Shown one piece after another: positions 1 through 11,949 of a stretch of 64,000 nt of DNA. Under the pieces are notes generated by a model. The model was not told where the DNA came from and made no database searches. It worked only from the letters and a program-made list of their open reading frames with translations. Position numbers and translations under genes: made by a program. The first letter of the stretch is position 1; each line of letters begins with the position of its first letter. The DNA comes from Panulirus ornatus (taxonomy: Eukaryota; Arthropoda; Malacostraca; Decapoda; Palinuridae): NCBI RefSeq assembly GCF_036320965.1, contig NC_092276.1, forward strand, positions 3,615,001-3,679,000. The letters run 5' to 3'.

Positions 1-5
1 TGTGT

Positions 6-6
<1 letters not shown>

Positions 7-82
<76 letters not shown>
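7..82. repeat. (CT)38 microsatellite
   Basis: Uninterrupted CT array, preceded by a short TG run at 1-6. The open frames through it encode only Ser-Leu repeats. Confidence 0.98.
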
Positions 83-86
<4 letters not shown>

Positions 87-1678
87 ATTTTCCACCATCT
101 AGGGTGAAAGAAAAACCTTCCCAAATATATGCATATATATATATTTTCCCCCCTCCCACACACACACAACCCTCGGGCAATTATGACCCGAGCTGGGCAC
201 CTTTTGTCGCCACCTCCGCAGACGCGGGACTTGCGTCGACGGGGGAGGCGAGGGATGTATAGTCTAGTGGGTGTATCAGAGTCTCTTACCTTTTCATGAC
301 ATCCCTTGTCCCTCGACGACGCCTCCCTCCCTCCCTCCTACTCCTCCTCCTCCTCCTCAGCGTCACACCTGTATCAAATGTATACCCTCCTCCCCCACAC
401 ACACCCCAGAAAATTGGTGTCCCTTGTGAGTAGCGCCACACATATCATTTTTTTCTCTCTCCCTCCCACAACGTCTCATTCCCCTTACGGATCCATGCAT
501 TTTAAAGCTGCAGGAACGCGGCGGTGCGATAGGGTGTTACTGCCAGGGCGTCTCAACGCGGAGAGCCAGTACCAAAAGGCGGGAATGGACCTTATACCTA
601 CGCTCGTTAAACCATCGCCCTCACCTCTCTTACCTGGCCGTAACCTGGCCCTGGTCTCACGCTCTGAGGCCGTGCCAGGTTCGGTCTGGCAAAATCCTGG
701 GTCTCCCCTTATATAGCTAGAGCCCAGCGACGTCCTGGGATCTAACAGTCTTGCTAGGTCCCAGGCAAGACCCATCGTCCCTCCCTGGGTTAGGGCAGGT
801 CCCATGTTTCTCTCCTCCGGGGTGGAAACAGCACCCCTGAGAGGACCTCTGGGAGTGTGGGACGGGTCAAGTACCGGGCGATGGGAGGGGGTGGCGGACT
901 CATCCGTCATGCTGACACCCACTCCTGGCGGCGGAGGAGGATCCATTACACCAGAGTTTCTGAAGAATTATCTTCGGGATGATTTTTCAAAACCCTGGGA
1001 GCGGGTTCGTCCGGAATATGGACGAGCGCTTCCGTAGGAATGTCCATGTTACTAAATGCTCCGGTGCCACCCGGGCTGTGGCGCGGGCCACTCTCACACA
1101 TCGGGTGGCCGTCTCTTCTGCCGGGGTCTCGGGCGAAGACCCTGATATGCGAGGAGCGAAAATCGTCATCGCCAGAATGTTATATTTTAAGCATTTTCTT
1201 GACGTTAATTATACGCAATGGCGACATCCTTGTAATCAGGACAGATAATGGATAAATCTGCCGTTATGTATTGCCTCTACATATGTTTTATGTATTATGT
1301 ACTGTTATGTATTACGTATGTTTGCATGGTATCTCCTCTGTGTGACCTGAAGCGATGTCGAACATCGTAATTTCATGACGTGATGCCTGAAGCAAATTCA
1401 TTTTTATCCTTGTTTTTACAACATTGTAAATCAGCATTAAGTAATGTCTGGTTTATTTTTATGTTGAAGGTTCTGGGGCACGGCGCAGAAGTCGTCTACG
1501 TAGCCAGGCACTAAGTGAAATAGAAAGTGCTGGAAAGGTGTAGAGAGAGAAGAGGAGACGAGATCTATCATCCCTTTATTATGAACAGAAGCTTGCTCAT
1601 CGTGGCTGGAGTTTACACAGTCCCAAGCTTCGGTTTCTGCGTCAGGTAAGTTTATAGATGGTTCAGTTTATAGGTGGC
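83..1678. other. Unique sequence, no recognisable gene
   Basis: Mixed-complexity DNA. It contains a short CTCC/CTC-rich patch at about 321-358. Open frames at 485-946 (minus strand) and 804-1037 (plus strand) show no recognisable domain. I see no RNA gene. Confidence 0.6.

Positions 1679-1747
<69 letters not shown>
1679..1747. repeat. (AT)n microsatellite
   Basis: Perfect AT array of about 69 bp. Confidence 0.98.
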
Positions 1748-1749
<2 letters not shown>

Positions 1750-1797
1750 GTGACGTCTGTCAGTGTGTAGTTTTCCAGTGGTATACCTGAAGCCTAA

Positions 1798-1965
1798 AGA
1801 GGAAGGCCTACTCAACGAGTGCTCGTCACAGCGATCTGCCGCAAAGGTTCGAATCCTGGAAGGAGGAAAGTCGGCTCACGGCGAGCCCACCTGTTCATCA
1901 TCAGCTCGGGTTAACTAGACAAGTGGATACCCAGCGTAAGGTAGGATATGATAATAATAGTACTG
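1798..1965 (+). mobile_element. tRNA-derived SINE
   Basis: The element carries an exact RNA polymerase III B-box, GGTTCGAATCC, at 1846-1856. A tRNA-like but degenerate A-box region lies about 45 bp upstream. Downstream is a non-tRNA body of about 100 bp containing CCTGTTCATC and GTGGATACCCAGCG-type segments, and the element ends in an ATGATAATAATAG tail. This order (tRNA head, body, ATA-rich tail) is that of invertebrate SINEs. The 5' boundary is approximate, and I did not identify target-site duplications. The tail runs directly into an ATT microsatellite. The family assignment is inference. Confidence 0.6.
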
Positions 1966-2007
1966 ATTATTATTATCATTATTATTATTATTATTATTAG
2001 TAGTAGT

Positions 2008-2064
<57 letters not shown>
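1966..2064. repeat. (ATT)n microsatellite with TAG interruption
   Basis: ATT repeats with a block of TAG repeats at about 1998-2010. It lies directly at the 3' tail of the SINE. Confidence 0.97.
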
Positions 2065-2411
2065 GATTATAGAGCCCGAAAGACACCTTCTCTACAGGCT
2101 TTTGCGGCATCCAGGGTGCGCTACAATCAGTAGCAGGGATAGGATGGGACTCCTCCGTAGTAAATAGTTCTTCGACGAGATTCCATTACTTCAGTGATTC
2201 AACCCCACCGATAGTGACCTTTTCCGCTCCCGTCACAAGTACAGACAGCCAGCCAGCCCGCCACTTCTTCGCACATGTCTCGGTTTATGGTCGAGTGTAC
2301 AACTACGACTCCGGGGAAGTTCAGGGAGGGTGAACGGTAGGGCGTTACGGGGTGGAATTACGAACGGCAAGAAGCATTTTACTCTTGGAAACAACGAGAC
2401 GGCCTTTTTTT

Positions 2412-2441
2412 TTGTTGTTGTTGTTGTTGTTGTTGTTGTTG
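2412..2441. repeat. (TTG)n microsatellite
   Basis: About ten TTG units after a T9 run. Confidence 0.95.
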
Positions 2442-3184
2442 CGTGATACATGCTTGCGTCGCACTCCATTGCACTGCTACGGTGGAAGAGCCTCAAGTAA
2501 AGATTAAGTTAAAAGATTTCTTTTCTTTCATCCTGTTCGCCATTTCCCGCGTTAGCAAGGTAGCGTTAAGAACAGAGGACTGGGCCTTAGAGGGAATATC
2601 CTCACCTGGCCCCGTTCTCTGTTCCTTCTTTTGGAAAATTAAAAAAAAAAAAAAAACGAGAGGGGAGGATTTCCAGCCCCCCGCTCCCTCCCCTTTTAGT
2701 CTCCTTCTACGACACGCAGGGAATACGTGGGAAGTATTCTTTCTCCCCTATCCCCAGGGATAAGATTTCTACCAGCATTATTATGAATTGATGAGAGCGT
2801 CTGCCCGAATGACTAGTAACAGGTCGAAATTTCTATGAGGACTAGTTATTAATAGGTAAGCGATTTTCTGGCGAATTTTTAGATAGGTAAAGATTTCATA
2901 CGAAAATGATTACCAATAGGTAAAAAACGTTCCTAAAAATATTGTAGACCTGTAAAAATTTCTTCAGAATCTTTATTAAGAGATGAAAAGTATTGAAAGG
3001 TTAAAAAAATAGTATTGAAAGGTAAGATATTTTTTCAAAAAAACTTTTTAAAAAGTAAAGAAAAGTCCTACCAAGTTTTTATGAAAGGGGTCAAGGCTTT
3101 TTACTGTACGACATTGTTTGATATTTCACAGTCGTTTATCCTTAACTGATTTCGGCAGGGAAGACCTGGGCTGCCCCGTAGAAT
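2442..3184. other. Unique to AT-rich degenerate DNA
   Basis: An A16-17 run lies at about 2640-2656. From about 2815 to 3080 the DNA is AT-rich and repeats AATAGGTAA-like and GAAAGGTAA-like words every 30-45 bp, which looks like a decayed tandem array. No gene is recognised. Confidence 0.4.
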
Positions 3185-3415
3185 TTAGCTTCTGCAGAGG
3201 AGAATCGCCACTACTCCAGAGCAGGAGCTGCCCACCAAGAACAGAGCCGCCCTATGGCAGAGCTGCCCCAGAGGAGGGGCAAACCAGAGCAGGAGACTAG
3301 TACTACCCCAGAGCAGAACTGACCCCTTAGAGAGTAGAGCTACCCCAGAGCAAGGCAGGCAGGCCAGGCGTTGCTTCAGCACAGAGCTGCCGCCCGGAGC
3401 AGAGCTTCCCTACCA
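3185..3415. repeat. Degenerate ~30-bp minisatellite
   Basis: Variants of CAGAGCAGAGCTGCCCCAGA recur about seven times with indels. The copies are too divergent for a clean period. Confidence 0.5.
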
Positions 3416-3622
3416 CCTCAGACGATAACTGATCTGTAGACCAGAGGTACCTCACACCAGGGTCTGGCTACTGAGGAGGAGGGGGAGAGGACTGGGCTTG
3501 AAGCGGACCCCCCCAGCCATTTGGTCGATGGTGGTGCCACCACGAACAAGTCAGACCACCAATAAACTTCTGCCGTGGGAAGAAAAATCATAAATTTTGG
3601 CCAATTAAAGTTTTAATGTATC

Positions 3623-3651
3623 TGTGTGTGTGTATGTGTGTGTGTGTGTGC
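3623..3651. repeat. (TG)n microsatellite
   Basis: TG array with one TA interruption. Confidence 0.95.
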
Positions 3652-3691
3652 AGAGAGACGCTGGCCAGACCCTCCTGCCGCTCCCTTCTAC

Positions 3692-3820
3692 CGCCACCAC
3701 CACCACCACCACACACCAACCTCCGCCACCACAACTCCAAACATTCTCCATTACCTACATGTAACTCGACTCCTGTGCTCCACTCCTCCTTCCTCCCTCC
3801 TCCCTCCTCCTCCTCCTACC
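3692..3820. repeat. CCA and TCC trinucleotide tracts
   Basis: (CCA)n lies at 3694-3712 and a TCC/CTCC-rich tract at 3781-3818, separated by CA-rich DNA. Confidence 0.85.
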
Positions 3821-4110
3821 GCCGCGGTGGCCCCCAGAAAACACTGGTCTGCCTGCAGGATGTTTCCTGGATGGGCAGAGTCCTTGGATGTATCGAATTT
3901 TCATCGACATCATGATTCTGAGTTATGAATAGTTCAAAAGCCAATATTGGAAGATTGAATTTTGCTGTTCCTCGCATGAAGTAGGAGCTTATCCCTTGTT
4001 GTCACAGTGTACGCCGTATCGACTGCGCTATTAATTGCGAAGAGGATGAAGAAAATGCTGCTTCTTCTGGCCTTCGGGACTTGGGTGCGTTGTTTGTGTG
4101 TGTGTGTCCC

Positions 4111-4113
<3 letters not shown>

Positions 4114-4184
<71 letters not shown>
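4114..4184. repeat. (GA)n microsatellite
   Basis: Perfect GA array of about 71 bp. Confidence 0.98.
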
Positions 4185-4186
<2 letters not shown>

Positions 4187-5010
4187 TATGTGTGGGTGGG
4201 ACCGTTCTAGACCATTGGCAACACATGGCCCGCAACCGCTTCTCGCCACCACCCACACATACAAAACTCTCCCTCACTCACTCTACCTCCCTCCCTCCCT
4301 CTCCAACCCCTGTCGCATATTTCACATTCGTCGGATTCTACGTGCGCCGTACCGTTTTATACCAACACCAACAGACATTCCTAGATTTCTAAAGGCGCGT
4401 CCCCTTGCCCCCTCCTCCCCATCGCGAATTCATATCTCGGAGGCTTTAAATTTGGATTGTAAAAGAGGATGTTGTGAGGGGGGGGATGGCTTGTCCCCCT
4501 CCCCCTCCCCCAACCCTCGGGCGGAATATGGAACACGACCTCCATGGCGGCGTAGGGAACGGTCGGAGAGGAACTGCGGAACACGACGCCCCCAAGATTA
4601 ACGGTGTCGGGTCTCGCACATGTCGCCTCGGAAGAGAGAGAGAGAAAAATGGAGATAGATCCCTCCCAGAATATAGGGGCGGCGGGGAGTTGGGGGATTC
4701 AATCGATGTTCATGACTGATATTCTCTCTGTGAATGACGAATGAACGAGTCGTATGTGTGTGTGTTGGGGTCGTTTACGAACTCCGGGGTCGCTGGCTAT
4801 CAGCAGTACGAGACCTCCTGTTGGGCTTTCCACCAGTCATACTGACAAATTCATCCACCGTATACGTTTTCTTTGATGCGTTCGTAATTCTCCTTTTGAC
4901 GTCCCTGCTGTGCAGCCCCAGTCGTATATGGTTTACAATATAAGTAAGTAACCCATATCAAGATTTGTGTGTCATGTTTACTCGAGGATTGACCGTTATG
5001 ATACTTCCAT
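4185..5010. other. Unique sequence, no gene seen
   Basis: C-rich, pyrimidine-biased DNA without recognisable coding or RNA features. Confidence 0.5.
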
Positions 5011-5131
5011 CTTTCCTCGTTCAGCTAAGTTGTGGATTCCTCCTCCTTCTTTCCTCATATAGCGAAGTTGTGATTCCTCCTCATCCTTTCCTCATACAGC
5101 GAAGTTGTGGATTCCTCCTCATTCTCTCATC
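5011..5131. repeat. 37-38-bp tandem repeat, 3 copies
   Basis: Units start with TTTCCTC at about 5012, 5050 and 5087 and contain AGCGAAGTTGTGGATTCCTC with small indels. Confidence 0.85.
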
Positions 5132-6000
5132 TTATCCCCGCTTCACATAGCCTTTCCAGCTTCAGGAGTCGGGGTGTGTGGAAACACCATTGGAGCTTAG
5201 ATCACTCCCTGTCGTGATTTTAATCTTTCTTAATCGTCATTACTCTACGTTCCTATCGACGCGATCGCAATCGCTAGATATATCTGCCGGTGTCAGGTCA
5301 GCCACGTCGGCCGCGGTAACACAAAAGGTGTACAGTGCTAGAGGGAACGACACACACATACACGGACCAAGTGTTTCTCTTCTCCCGTGCCTGTGACGGT
5401 GTGCCCAGGTTGCCACAAGCCTTCGCGCCACAACGACCCAAACAATGTCCACCTGCTTCTCCTCACCCCCTCCGCATCGAGAACTGACCCCCTCCTCCGC
5501 CCATCTGTACTTGACTAGCCACGCCACAGAGCACACAGCCTCACAACCGCACCGCAGTCGAACACCACACACAAGTCTGTCCCTACGGCTCCGCAAACCC
5601 TCCTCCCTCCATCGCCATTATCCAGTGTGTATATAAGTATTGCGGTTACCGCGTTTAGCCTTTGGATAAACTAAATTAATCTGGTTTAACCAGCAAGAGA
5701 TGCGCTCTCATCTGGCTTTACGATTTCCCTCATTCCTTTAAACAAACGCATATATTCTTTCCTCCTTTCCTTTTAAGCAGTACATTTACCAGCGGGAGCC
5801 AGTTTCACTGTGTTATCTACCAGCAAGTTGATGTTCTTGACGGGTATCCCTGCTGGAGATGGCAGCAGAGTTGCTAGCAAGTCCAAACATAGCCACAGCT
5901 TCACTTGACAAGCGACGAAGACGCTGCCTCTCACTCGCCGATACTGAGAAATTAATCGTAGATGTGTAGGTGACACAACACACGATTTAAAAGGAAAAGG
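5132..6000. other. Unique sequence, no gene seen
   Basis: Ordinary-complexity DNA. The 118-aa minus-strand open frame at 5240-5596 shows no domain I recognise. Confidence 0.5.
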
Positions 6001-6022
6001 TTTATATTTTATTATATTATAT

Positions 6023-6086
<64 letters not shown>
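6001..6086. repeat. (ATTAT)n passing into (AT)n
   Basis: Four ATTAT-type pentamers at about 6011-6030 merge into an AT array ending at 6086. Confidence 0.97.
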
Positions 6087-6088
<2 letters not shown>

Positions 6089-6512
6089 ATTCTCTTTCTT
6101 TTTAGATATGCCATCAGCACATAGTGCCAATAATTTCAAAAGAATTTACTTCATATCAAGGTATTCTGAAGCCACTTATTTCGTCTGTCCGTGAGTGGAG
6201 TATATTTTTTTGCCGTAAGAGCGACGAGTTTATTGTGTTCTACTTATTACGTGAGCGATGGCCAAACAGAGGATAGAAATTACGCGTAAGGTCCAGTGAC
6301 TGAGACCCGGTGAGTGAGGTACATGTCTTACGTAGCAAGAGAGAAACGTTTACACTGATGGTAAAACGTTGGCATGGCTTGCTCACCAGGTTATACCGTT
6401 AAGTAGACTGTATGGTGGGGTTGGTGAGCAGCCGGTTGACTGGATTACATAGCAAGGTATGTGATTAATGATGAGTGTACGTGTTATGGCAGACGTGGGT
6501 GTCATAGGAGTA

Positions 6513-6516
<4 letters not shown>
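6087..6516. other. Unique sequence, no gene seen
   Basis: No coding, RNA or repeat signature recognised. Confidence 0.5.

Positions 6517-6583
<67 letters not shown>
6517..6583. repeat. (CT)n microsatellite
   Basis: Perfect CT array of about 67 bp. Confidence 0.98.
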
Positions 6584-6588
<5 letters not shown>

Positions 6589-7261
6589 CATACTTATTTG
6601 CTTGTCCAACTTTCTCTATCGTTTTTCACTGTTATCGTTACACGCGCCAGCGAGCGGTCACTGGCACCACCCACACCCATCCTCTCTCCCTGTGTCTCCC
6701 TCCCTGCCTCCCTCACAACTCGTCTTCTTCAGTCTCGTTGTGGAGAAGATGATAAGAGCAGCACGAGAATTACCATGGGGCTACTGATGGCCCTGATAAC
6801 TGCCGTCGGGTAATAGGAAGCCAGAATTACGGTGGGGGGGGGAACGGGAGTACCGGAGGGTGTTTAAATTACAGTAGTGAGAGAAGGAGAGCGATGAACG
6901 CGGTAATGGCAGGGTTATTACAAGGCGAGAGTAGTAGTGTAATTAGGCGAAATAATGACCTTGTTTGAGCCTCGTTGTAAAGTGTGCTAATTGTATTATA
7001 TGAATGATTAAGACACCAGTTGTTGCCGGTGGTCAAGCCGTCGCATGCGATGATCAAAGATCTTTTGTGTATGGCAGACATTTGACACCGGGGTTAAGGG
7101 TTGTTAATAGAAGAGGATACAGTAGTGTTGCAGACTACATATCCTGTAATTTGGTTACAGTGGTGACAGGCGTGGCAGGAACTGTAACTGTAGCAGAGGA
7201 TGGAGGACGAAGTGATTGTCGTAACCGTTTGAATGCGACGGAACGATCGTTAGGTATGATG
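6584..7261. other. Unique sequence, no gene seen
   Basis: Contains a G9 run at about 6834-6842. The short open frames on both strands are unconvincing. Confidence 0.5.
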
Positions 7262-7385
7262 GCCGGGTCATAGGTCAGGTCAAAGGCCAAGCCATTAATA
7301 CCCAGGGGTCGTCCCGTCGTGCTTCAGGCACTTAGTGTCGTCCCCAGAGGTCGTTTCCTCATGCTTGAGGGTCGTAACGTCGTGT
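7262..7385. repeat. Dispersed repeat related to 56565-56830
   Basis: The GGTCAGGTCAAAGGCCAAGCC segment followed by GGGTCGTCCCGTCGTGCTTC-like words matches the organisation at 56.6-56.8 kb. It holds a near-DR1 of AGGTCA half-sites (second half-site AGGCCA). Confidence 0.6.
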
Positions 7386-7589
7386 TTACACCTCACCAAT
7401 CCATCTGTTTTTTACAATTATGTTGCAGTGTTAAACTTTATAAGCTGATAAAACCACTTTTTTTGTTTTAATATGTTCCGTATAGTTGATCTTAAACTGC
7501 TTCAAGCCACGTATGTCAGGTAAGAGTGAAACTCCTTCGTTTTAATTACGTTAAAATGATACTTAACTTCCTGCCTAATGGTTATTTTT

Positions 7590-8051
7590 TTTTTAAGTAT
7601 ATATACGTAAGTAATGTCTTGACTTTTTTTATAAGTATATATACGTAAGTAATGTCTTGACTTTTTTTTATAAGTATATGTACGTAAGTAATGTCTTGAC
7701 TTTTTTTTGTAAGTATATGTACGTAAGTAATGTCTTGACTTTTTTTATAAGTATATATACGTAATTAATGTCTTGACTTTTTTTTGTAAGTATATGTACG
7801 TAAGTAATGTCTTGACTTTTTTTATAAGTATATATACGTAAGTAATGTCTTGACTTTTTTTATAAGTACATATACGTAAGTAATGTCTTGACTTTTTTAT
7901 AAGTATATATACGTAAGTAATGTCTTGACTTTTTTTTATAAGTATATATACGTAAGTAATGTCTTGACTTTTTTTATAAGTATATGTACGTAAGTAATGT
8001 CTTGACTTTTTTTTATAAGTATATATGTAAGCAATGTCTTGACTTTTTTTT
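7590..8051. repeat. 38-bp tandem array, 12 copies
   Basis: Each unit contains AAGTATATATACGTAAG, then TAATGTCTTGAC, then a T7-T9 run. I count twelve ATGTCTTGAC copies. Length variation sits in the T run, and substitutions are few (TATGTACG against TATATACG). Each unit carries a GTAAGTAAT donor-like word, a CTTGAC branch-like word, a T tract and an ATAAG. Confidence 0.95.
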
Positions 8052-8270
8052 TGTCATTTTTAGTCATAACTAAAGTATTGTTACATCGTATATGGCGGCG
8101 AAACAGTCGAAAGAATATCACACAGGATGGTTCATTACGATTCAGTTGTAGTTACGTGGATGTGGTCCATTGTGCGCTGTGTCTGGTCTGAACTCAGTGT
8201 TCACTGCCACAGTTGAAGCTGATTACGCTTGATGTAGAAGTGGATGGCGTCGCTGCGCGGTGTTAGGGAA

Positions 8271-8274
<4 letters not shown>
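8052..8274. other. Unique spacer
   Basis: No recognisable feature between the 38-bp array and the following CT array. Confidence 0.5.
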
Positions 8275-8369
<95 letters not shown>

Positions 8370-8388
8370 CTCTATCTATCTATCTCTC
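8275..8388. repeat. (CT)n followed by (TATC)n
   Basis: CT array to about 8353, then TATC tetranucleotides with CTCTC interruptions to 8388. Confidence 0.97.
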
Positions 8389-8694
8389 GTGTTCAGCGGA
8401 AGAGTCTCTGCAGAGCGGCGGTGTTTCTGGCCCTTCCGAGGAGACTTGTGGTCCCGGGAAACGACTGGTTTGTTTTCAGGAGAACAAGCGAGGCTGTTGT
8501 TATCTCCGGTTCGGCGAATGAAGAACTCGAATTATGCTTATTAATCCTCGTTGTTCGGGTAGCTCAACCAATCCAGTATCCTCCCTGGAAACCATTGTAC
8601 TCCCGTACCTAACATTGAGTTACTAAGGTACATAATCATAAAATACTAGCGTAAACGCCCCGCATTTCACAAGGGCCCGGCACTGAGCGAGGCT

Positions 8695-8695
<1 letters not shown>
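8389..8695. other. Unique sequence, no gene seen
   Basis: No recognisable feature. Confidence 0.5.
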
Positions 8696-8747
<52 letters not shown>

Positions 8748-8759
8748 AGGCAGGCAGGC
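8696..8759. repeat. (GA)n plus (CAGG)3
   Basis: GA array to 8746 followed directly by three CAGG units. Confidence 0.97.
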
Positions 8760-9674
8760 GCTCTCTCTCGCGAAGGTTCCTCTGCGTTAGGAAGAGAGAG
8801 AGAGAGGGGGTGGGAGAGTGAGGGAGGGAGAGGTGTGAGAGCTTCCAGCCGGCCCCAGTACGTCAGGGTAAGTTGTGAGCGGTTAGTGAGAGGCCTGGAG
8901 CAGTAAAGTTACCCCGAGCAGCAGAATGTCAGGTTCCTGCCACTTGCCAGATTTTACCAGCAAGAACTAACCCGGCCTCTAACAAGGCGGCACCGCCCGC
9001 CGCCCAGGAGTGAGGGAGTGGAGAGAGACGGAGAGGGACGAGGAAGACAGGGGGGGTCAAAGGGCAGGTGGGAAGGAAGGAAAGCAGGCACAGGCAGGCA
9101 GGAAGGGAGGGAGTGAAAGGAGGTTGGGGAAAAGAAGGGAGAGTGATGAGGGGGTTGATTTAGGAGGAAAAAGAATTGTTCGCGGGTGGTCATCCCTTGC
9201 CTGTAGTGCACGGCTTCGTAACCAGCTTGTTTATTTATTGACCTATTTGCTCAGTGTAAGGGGGTAGTTGGGGGGAGTTCTACGGTCTTGTTGGGGGCGC
9301 GGGCGCGGGCGCGCGCACCCCTCCATCTCCTGAACTTTCTGTAACATCAAGTAACCATCTGAAATCGTAAAATTCCAGGTCTTTGCCGACTCTTGGTTGC
9401 GCCAGTGTGTGCTCTTATGTTTGTACATATGTAGATATGTGTAGATGAGTATATGTGTTTTTTATGTGTTTTGTTTGTGTTTCCCCATCTGTCTTGTGTC
9501 TTTTACCTTGCACGATCGCGCAGCCAATATCGTACAAACGAATCCTTTAATTAGAATAACAAAATTCCTTTCCTCAGCAAAACAGAAAAACAAAGAGAAA
9601 TTACATTCGATTACATTACTGGCGCGCCGGAGTGTATCGGTGTCAATTATGCAAATGGCGTGTAAACTAGCGAT
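8760..9674. other. Purine-rich tract and unique sequence
   Basis: GA-rich DNA at 8791-8840 and 9001-9165 is strongly purine-biased (GGGA, GGAAGG, CAGG words). A GCGCGG-type alternating CpG block lies at 9295-9318. No gene is recognised. Confidence 0.6.
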
Positions 9675-10025
9675 TCAGACTTAATTACTGAGTGATTTAG
9701 AATTTGATGAGTGTTTAAGACAGCATTTAGATGACAGACGTTAATGAGTAATTTAGACTTGTGAGTAATTTAATTTAGACTTGATATACCCAGTCATTTT
9801 GACATTAAGAATTCCTTCACACTTATCATCAAGTGTCGTATGATTATCATTAAGTGGTTTAGACTTATAAACGAGTGATTTAAACATATGAATAGATATT
9901 TTTTTTTAGGATTACGAACTGGTAATTTTGACGTCTAATTATCAACGAGTGGTTTACATGTATCAACGAGCTAATCATATATATATAACGAGGGGCTTAG
10001 ACCTATTAACGAATACTTTACCACG
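9675..10025. repeat. Degenerate ~30-bp AT-rich tandem array
   Basis: Variants of AACGAGTGATTTAGACTTAT recur through the interval (for example TGAGTAATTTAGACTTG, TAAGTGGTTTAGACTTAT, AACGAGTGATTTAAACATAT). They look like an old, decayed minisatellite. Confidence 0.6.
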
Positions 10026-11905
10026 ACGTTTTGATACAGAATTAAACGCTTATTCCTTTCCATTGAAATGGGATTCTAACGTAGTACACTAAGCGGAGTT
10101 TTAAGAAGTTTTAAAAACTTGTGTTGAGATTTATTTCTTGAGCCGTCGCTTGGATAGGTGTGGGTTTAATACACTCCCAAGACTCCCTTTTGTATGGCTC
10201 CTGCAGTTTCGAGGTTTGCGCTGCGCAGGGAATAGATGGCTTCCTTTGGGACGAGAGGTTCCTCGAAGAGACTATATCATTTTTTTCCGTCCATTGACTT
10301 ATAAATGTATGCTTTATAGTAAGGGTACGTTTACTGGGTGTACTGGTTAGGTTGCTCTGTGCACTGGGGCGTTGGTGAGCATATTTGGTGGACTAGCTGT
10401 CGGCACGAGGGGTTGACGTGTTCAACACCAAGCTGTGGCGTGGGCGAACAGGGCATCAGCGGCCTTTCGTCCTGCATCTCATTCATTCATTTACCATCTG
10501 GCAACGCTGCTGGGTTCAGCACGGTCCTTTAAGAAGGAGGAGGAGGAGGAGGGGGAGGAGCAGTGCGCGCACCTGCGGGTGGAGGAGAGGCTACAGGTTG
10601 GACAGACGTATGGAAGCGATCAGCAATAAGCTTTTGTAATATAACTGACGGGATAAGCTGGGCAACAAGAGCCGTTCGAGACTCACTCCTGACTGCTGTT
10701 CCCCCGAGTAGCTCCTGACCATGAATTAAACATGGTCTCGGGAGGAGGAGAGGAGAGGAGGCTGCTGGGAGATCAGTGTATATTATGACATGATGCGGTT
10801 AATATGAGCCAGACGTACATGGGGTTCAACAGGTCCCATATGACACCCAGGGCGTAGGAGAAGGATTACTCGTCACTACGGAGCGCCCGTGATAATGCGT
10901 AGCCATTGAGAACGATGCTTGGAGCCTCAGTAGAAACGGTTTGCTTATACAGCTTCGTCCGTAATCACAATGATCCCCCCCAAGACAGGTATGATGCTAT
11001 ACATCATTTCTCCCCACTACTTCAATCATCCCTGCACATAAAACACGCGTTTTATTCGGCCAGTTATAATTCACATTCGTTAATTATCATTCGTATGTTA
11101 TCTTTAAAAGAAAACTTAAGCTTTCATGCAATGCACCGCATGCACCAAAAACTGTTCATTCGAATTTCAAGCAGCCAATTATTGATACGGTGTTTTCGTT
11201 ACGAGCGTTCCCAAGTGATACCAAGTGCTTAATTTAAACCAAGTCCGCAGGGGCTTTGACCCGAGCCCCGGAACACCTCCGACGCTACCTTGGTCTCCGA
11301 CAGGTAGCGATTCTCGCTCGGTCTGGACTTGAGAAGGTTTTCAGATCTGGAGTCTCTTGATTTCTTCGGGATTTAGTCATTCGTTCTCGATTTTGCACTC
11401 CGGCGGTGCAATGACTTCTTGACTTGATGAATTCAGTGGCTGAGTGTCTCTCATGCCCCAGCTTGCCGTAGGTCGCACTCCACCCACACGTACTCGACAT
11501 TCAGTCTGGTGAATTGGGACGCAACCCTTTTGACGTCGCCTTGACGCGTACGCTTCGCACTGGTACTTTCACTCTGGTCGGACTGGTCAGTGTGAAGACT
11601 TAGCCCCACGCTGCGTAGGCTGGCACCGTGTAGGTGTTGGTCCTCACGTGGCAGGCACCGCTATGGTGGGAGGTCAGTGCCCTCACAGGGTGTCAGTTTT
11701 CGGGAGGTATAGATAAACAGCGTCATGTGTACTAGGTGGTGTAGGTGGATGATGGGTAGTGGGTGTACTGTAGGCAGTGTCTTGGATGCTGTGCATTAGA
11801 TGTTGGTGCAGTGTGTTGTGGACTCGCCAGTGCAATGTAGACTGCGATGGTAATCCGGAGAGTCTATCACCCACAAGGACCCTCAAGCACAGAGTCCTTG
11901 ACCTT

Positions 11906-11910
<5 letters not shown>
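10026..11910. other. Unique sequence, no gene seen
   Basis: Contains short GGA-rich patches at about 10534-10560 and 10737-10765. The 108-aa plus-strand frame at 10906-11232 has no domain I recognise. The interval is relatively free of long microsatellites. Confidence 0.5.

Positions 11911-11946
<36 letters not shown>
11911..11946. repeat. (AC)18 microsatellite
   Basis: Perfect AC array. Confidence 0.98.

Positions 11947-11949
<3 letters not shown>

Noticed and set aside
485..946. 153-codon minus-strand frame
   Set aside because: Overlaps plus-strand frames of similar length and shows no motif, homology or splice context that I recognise.
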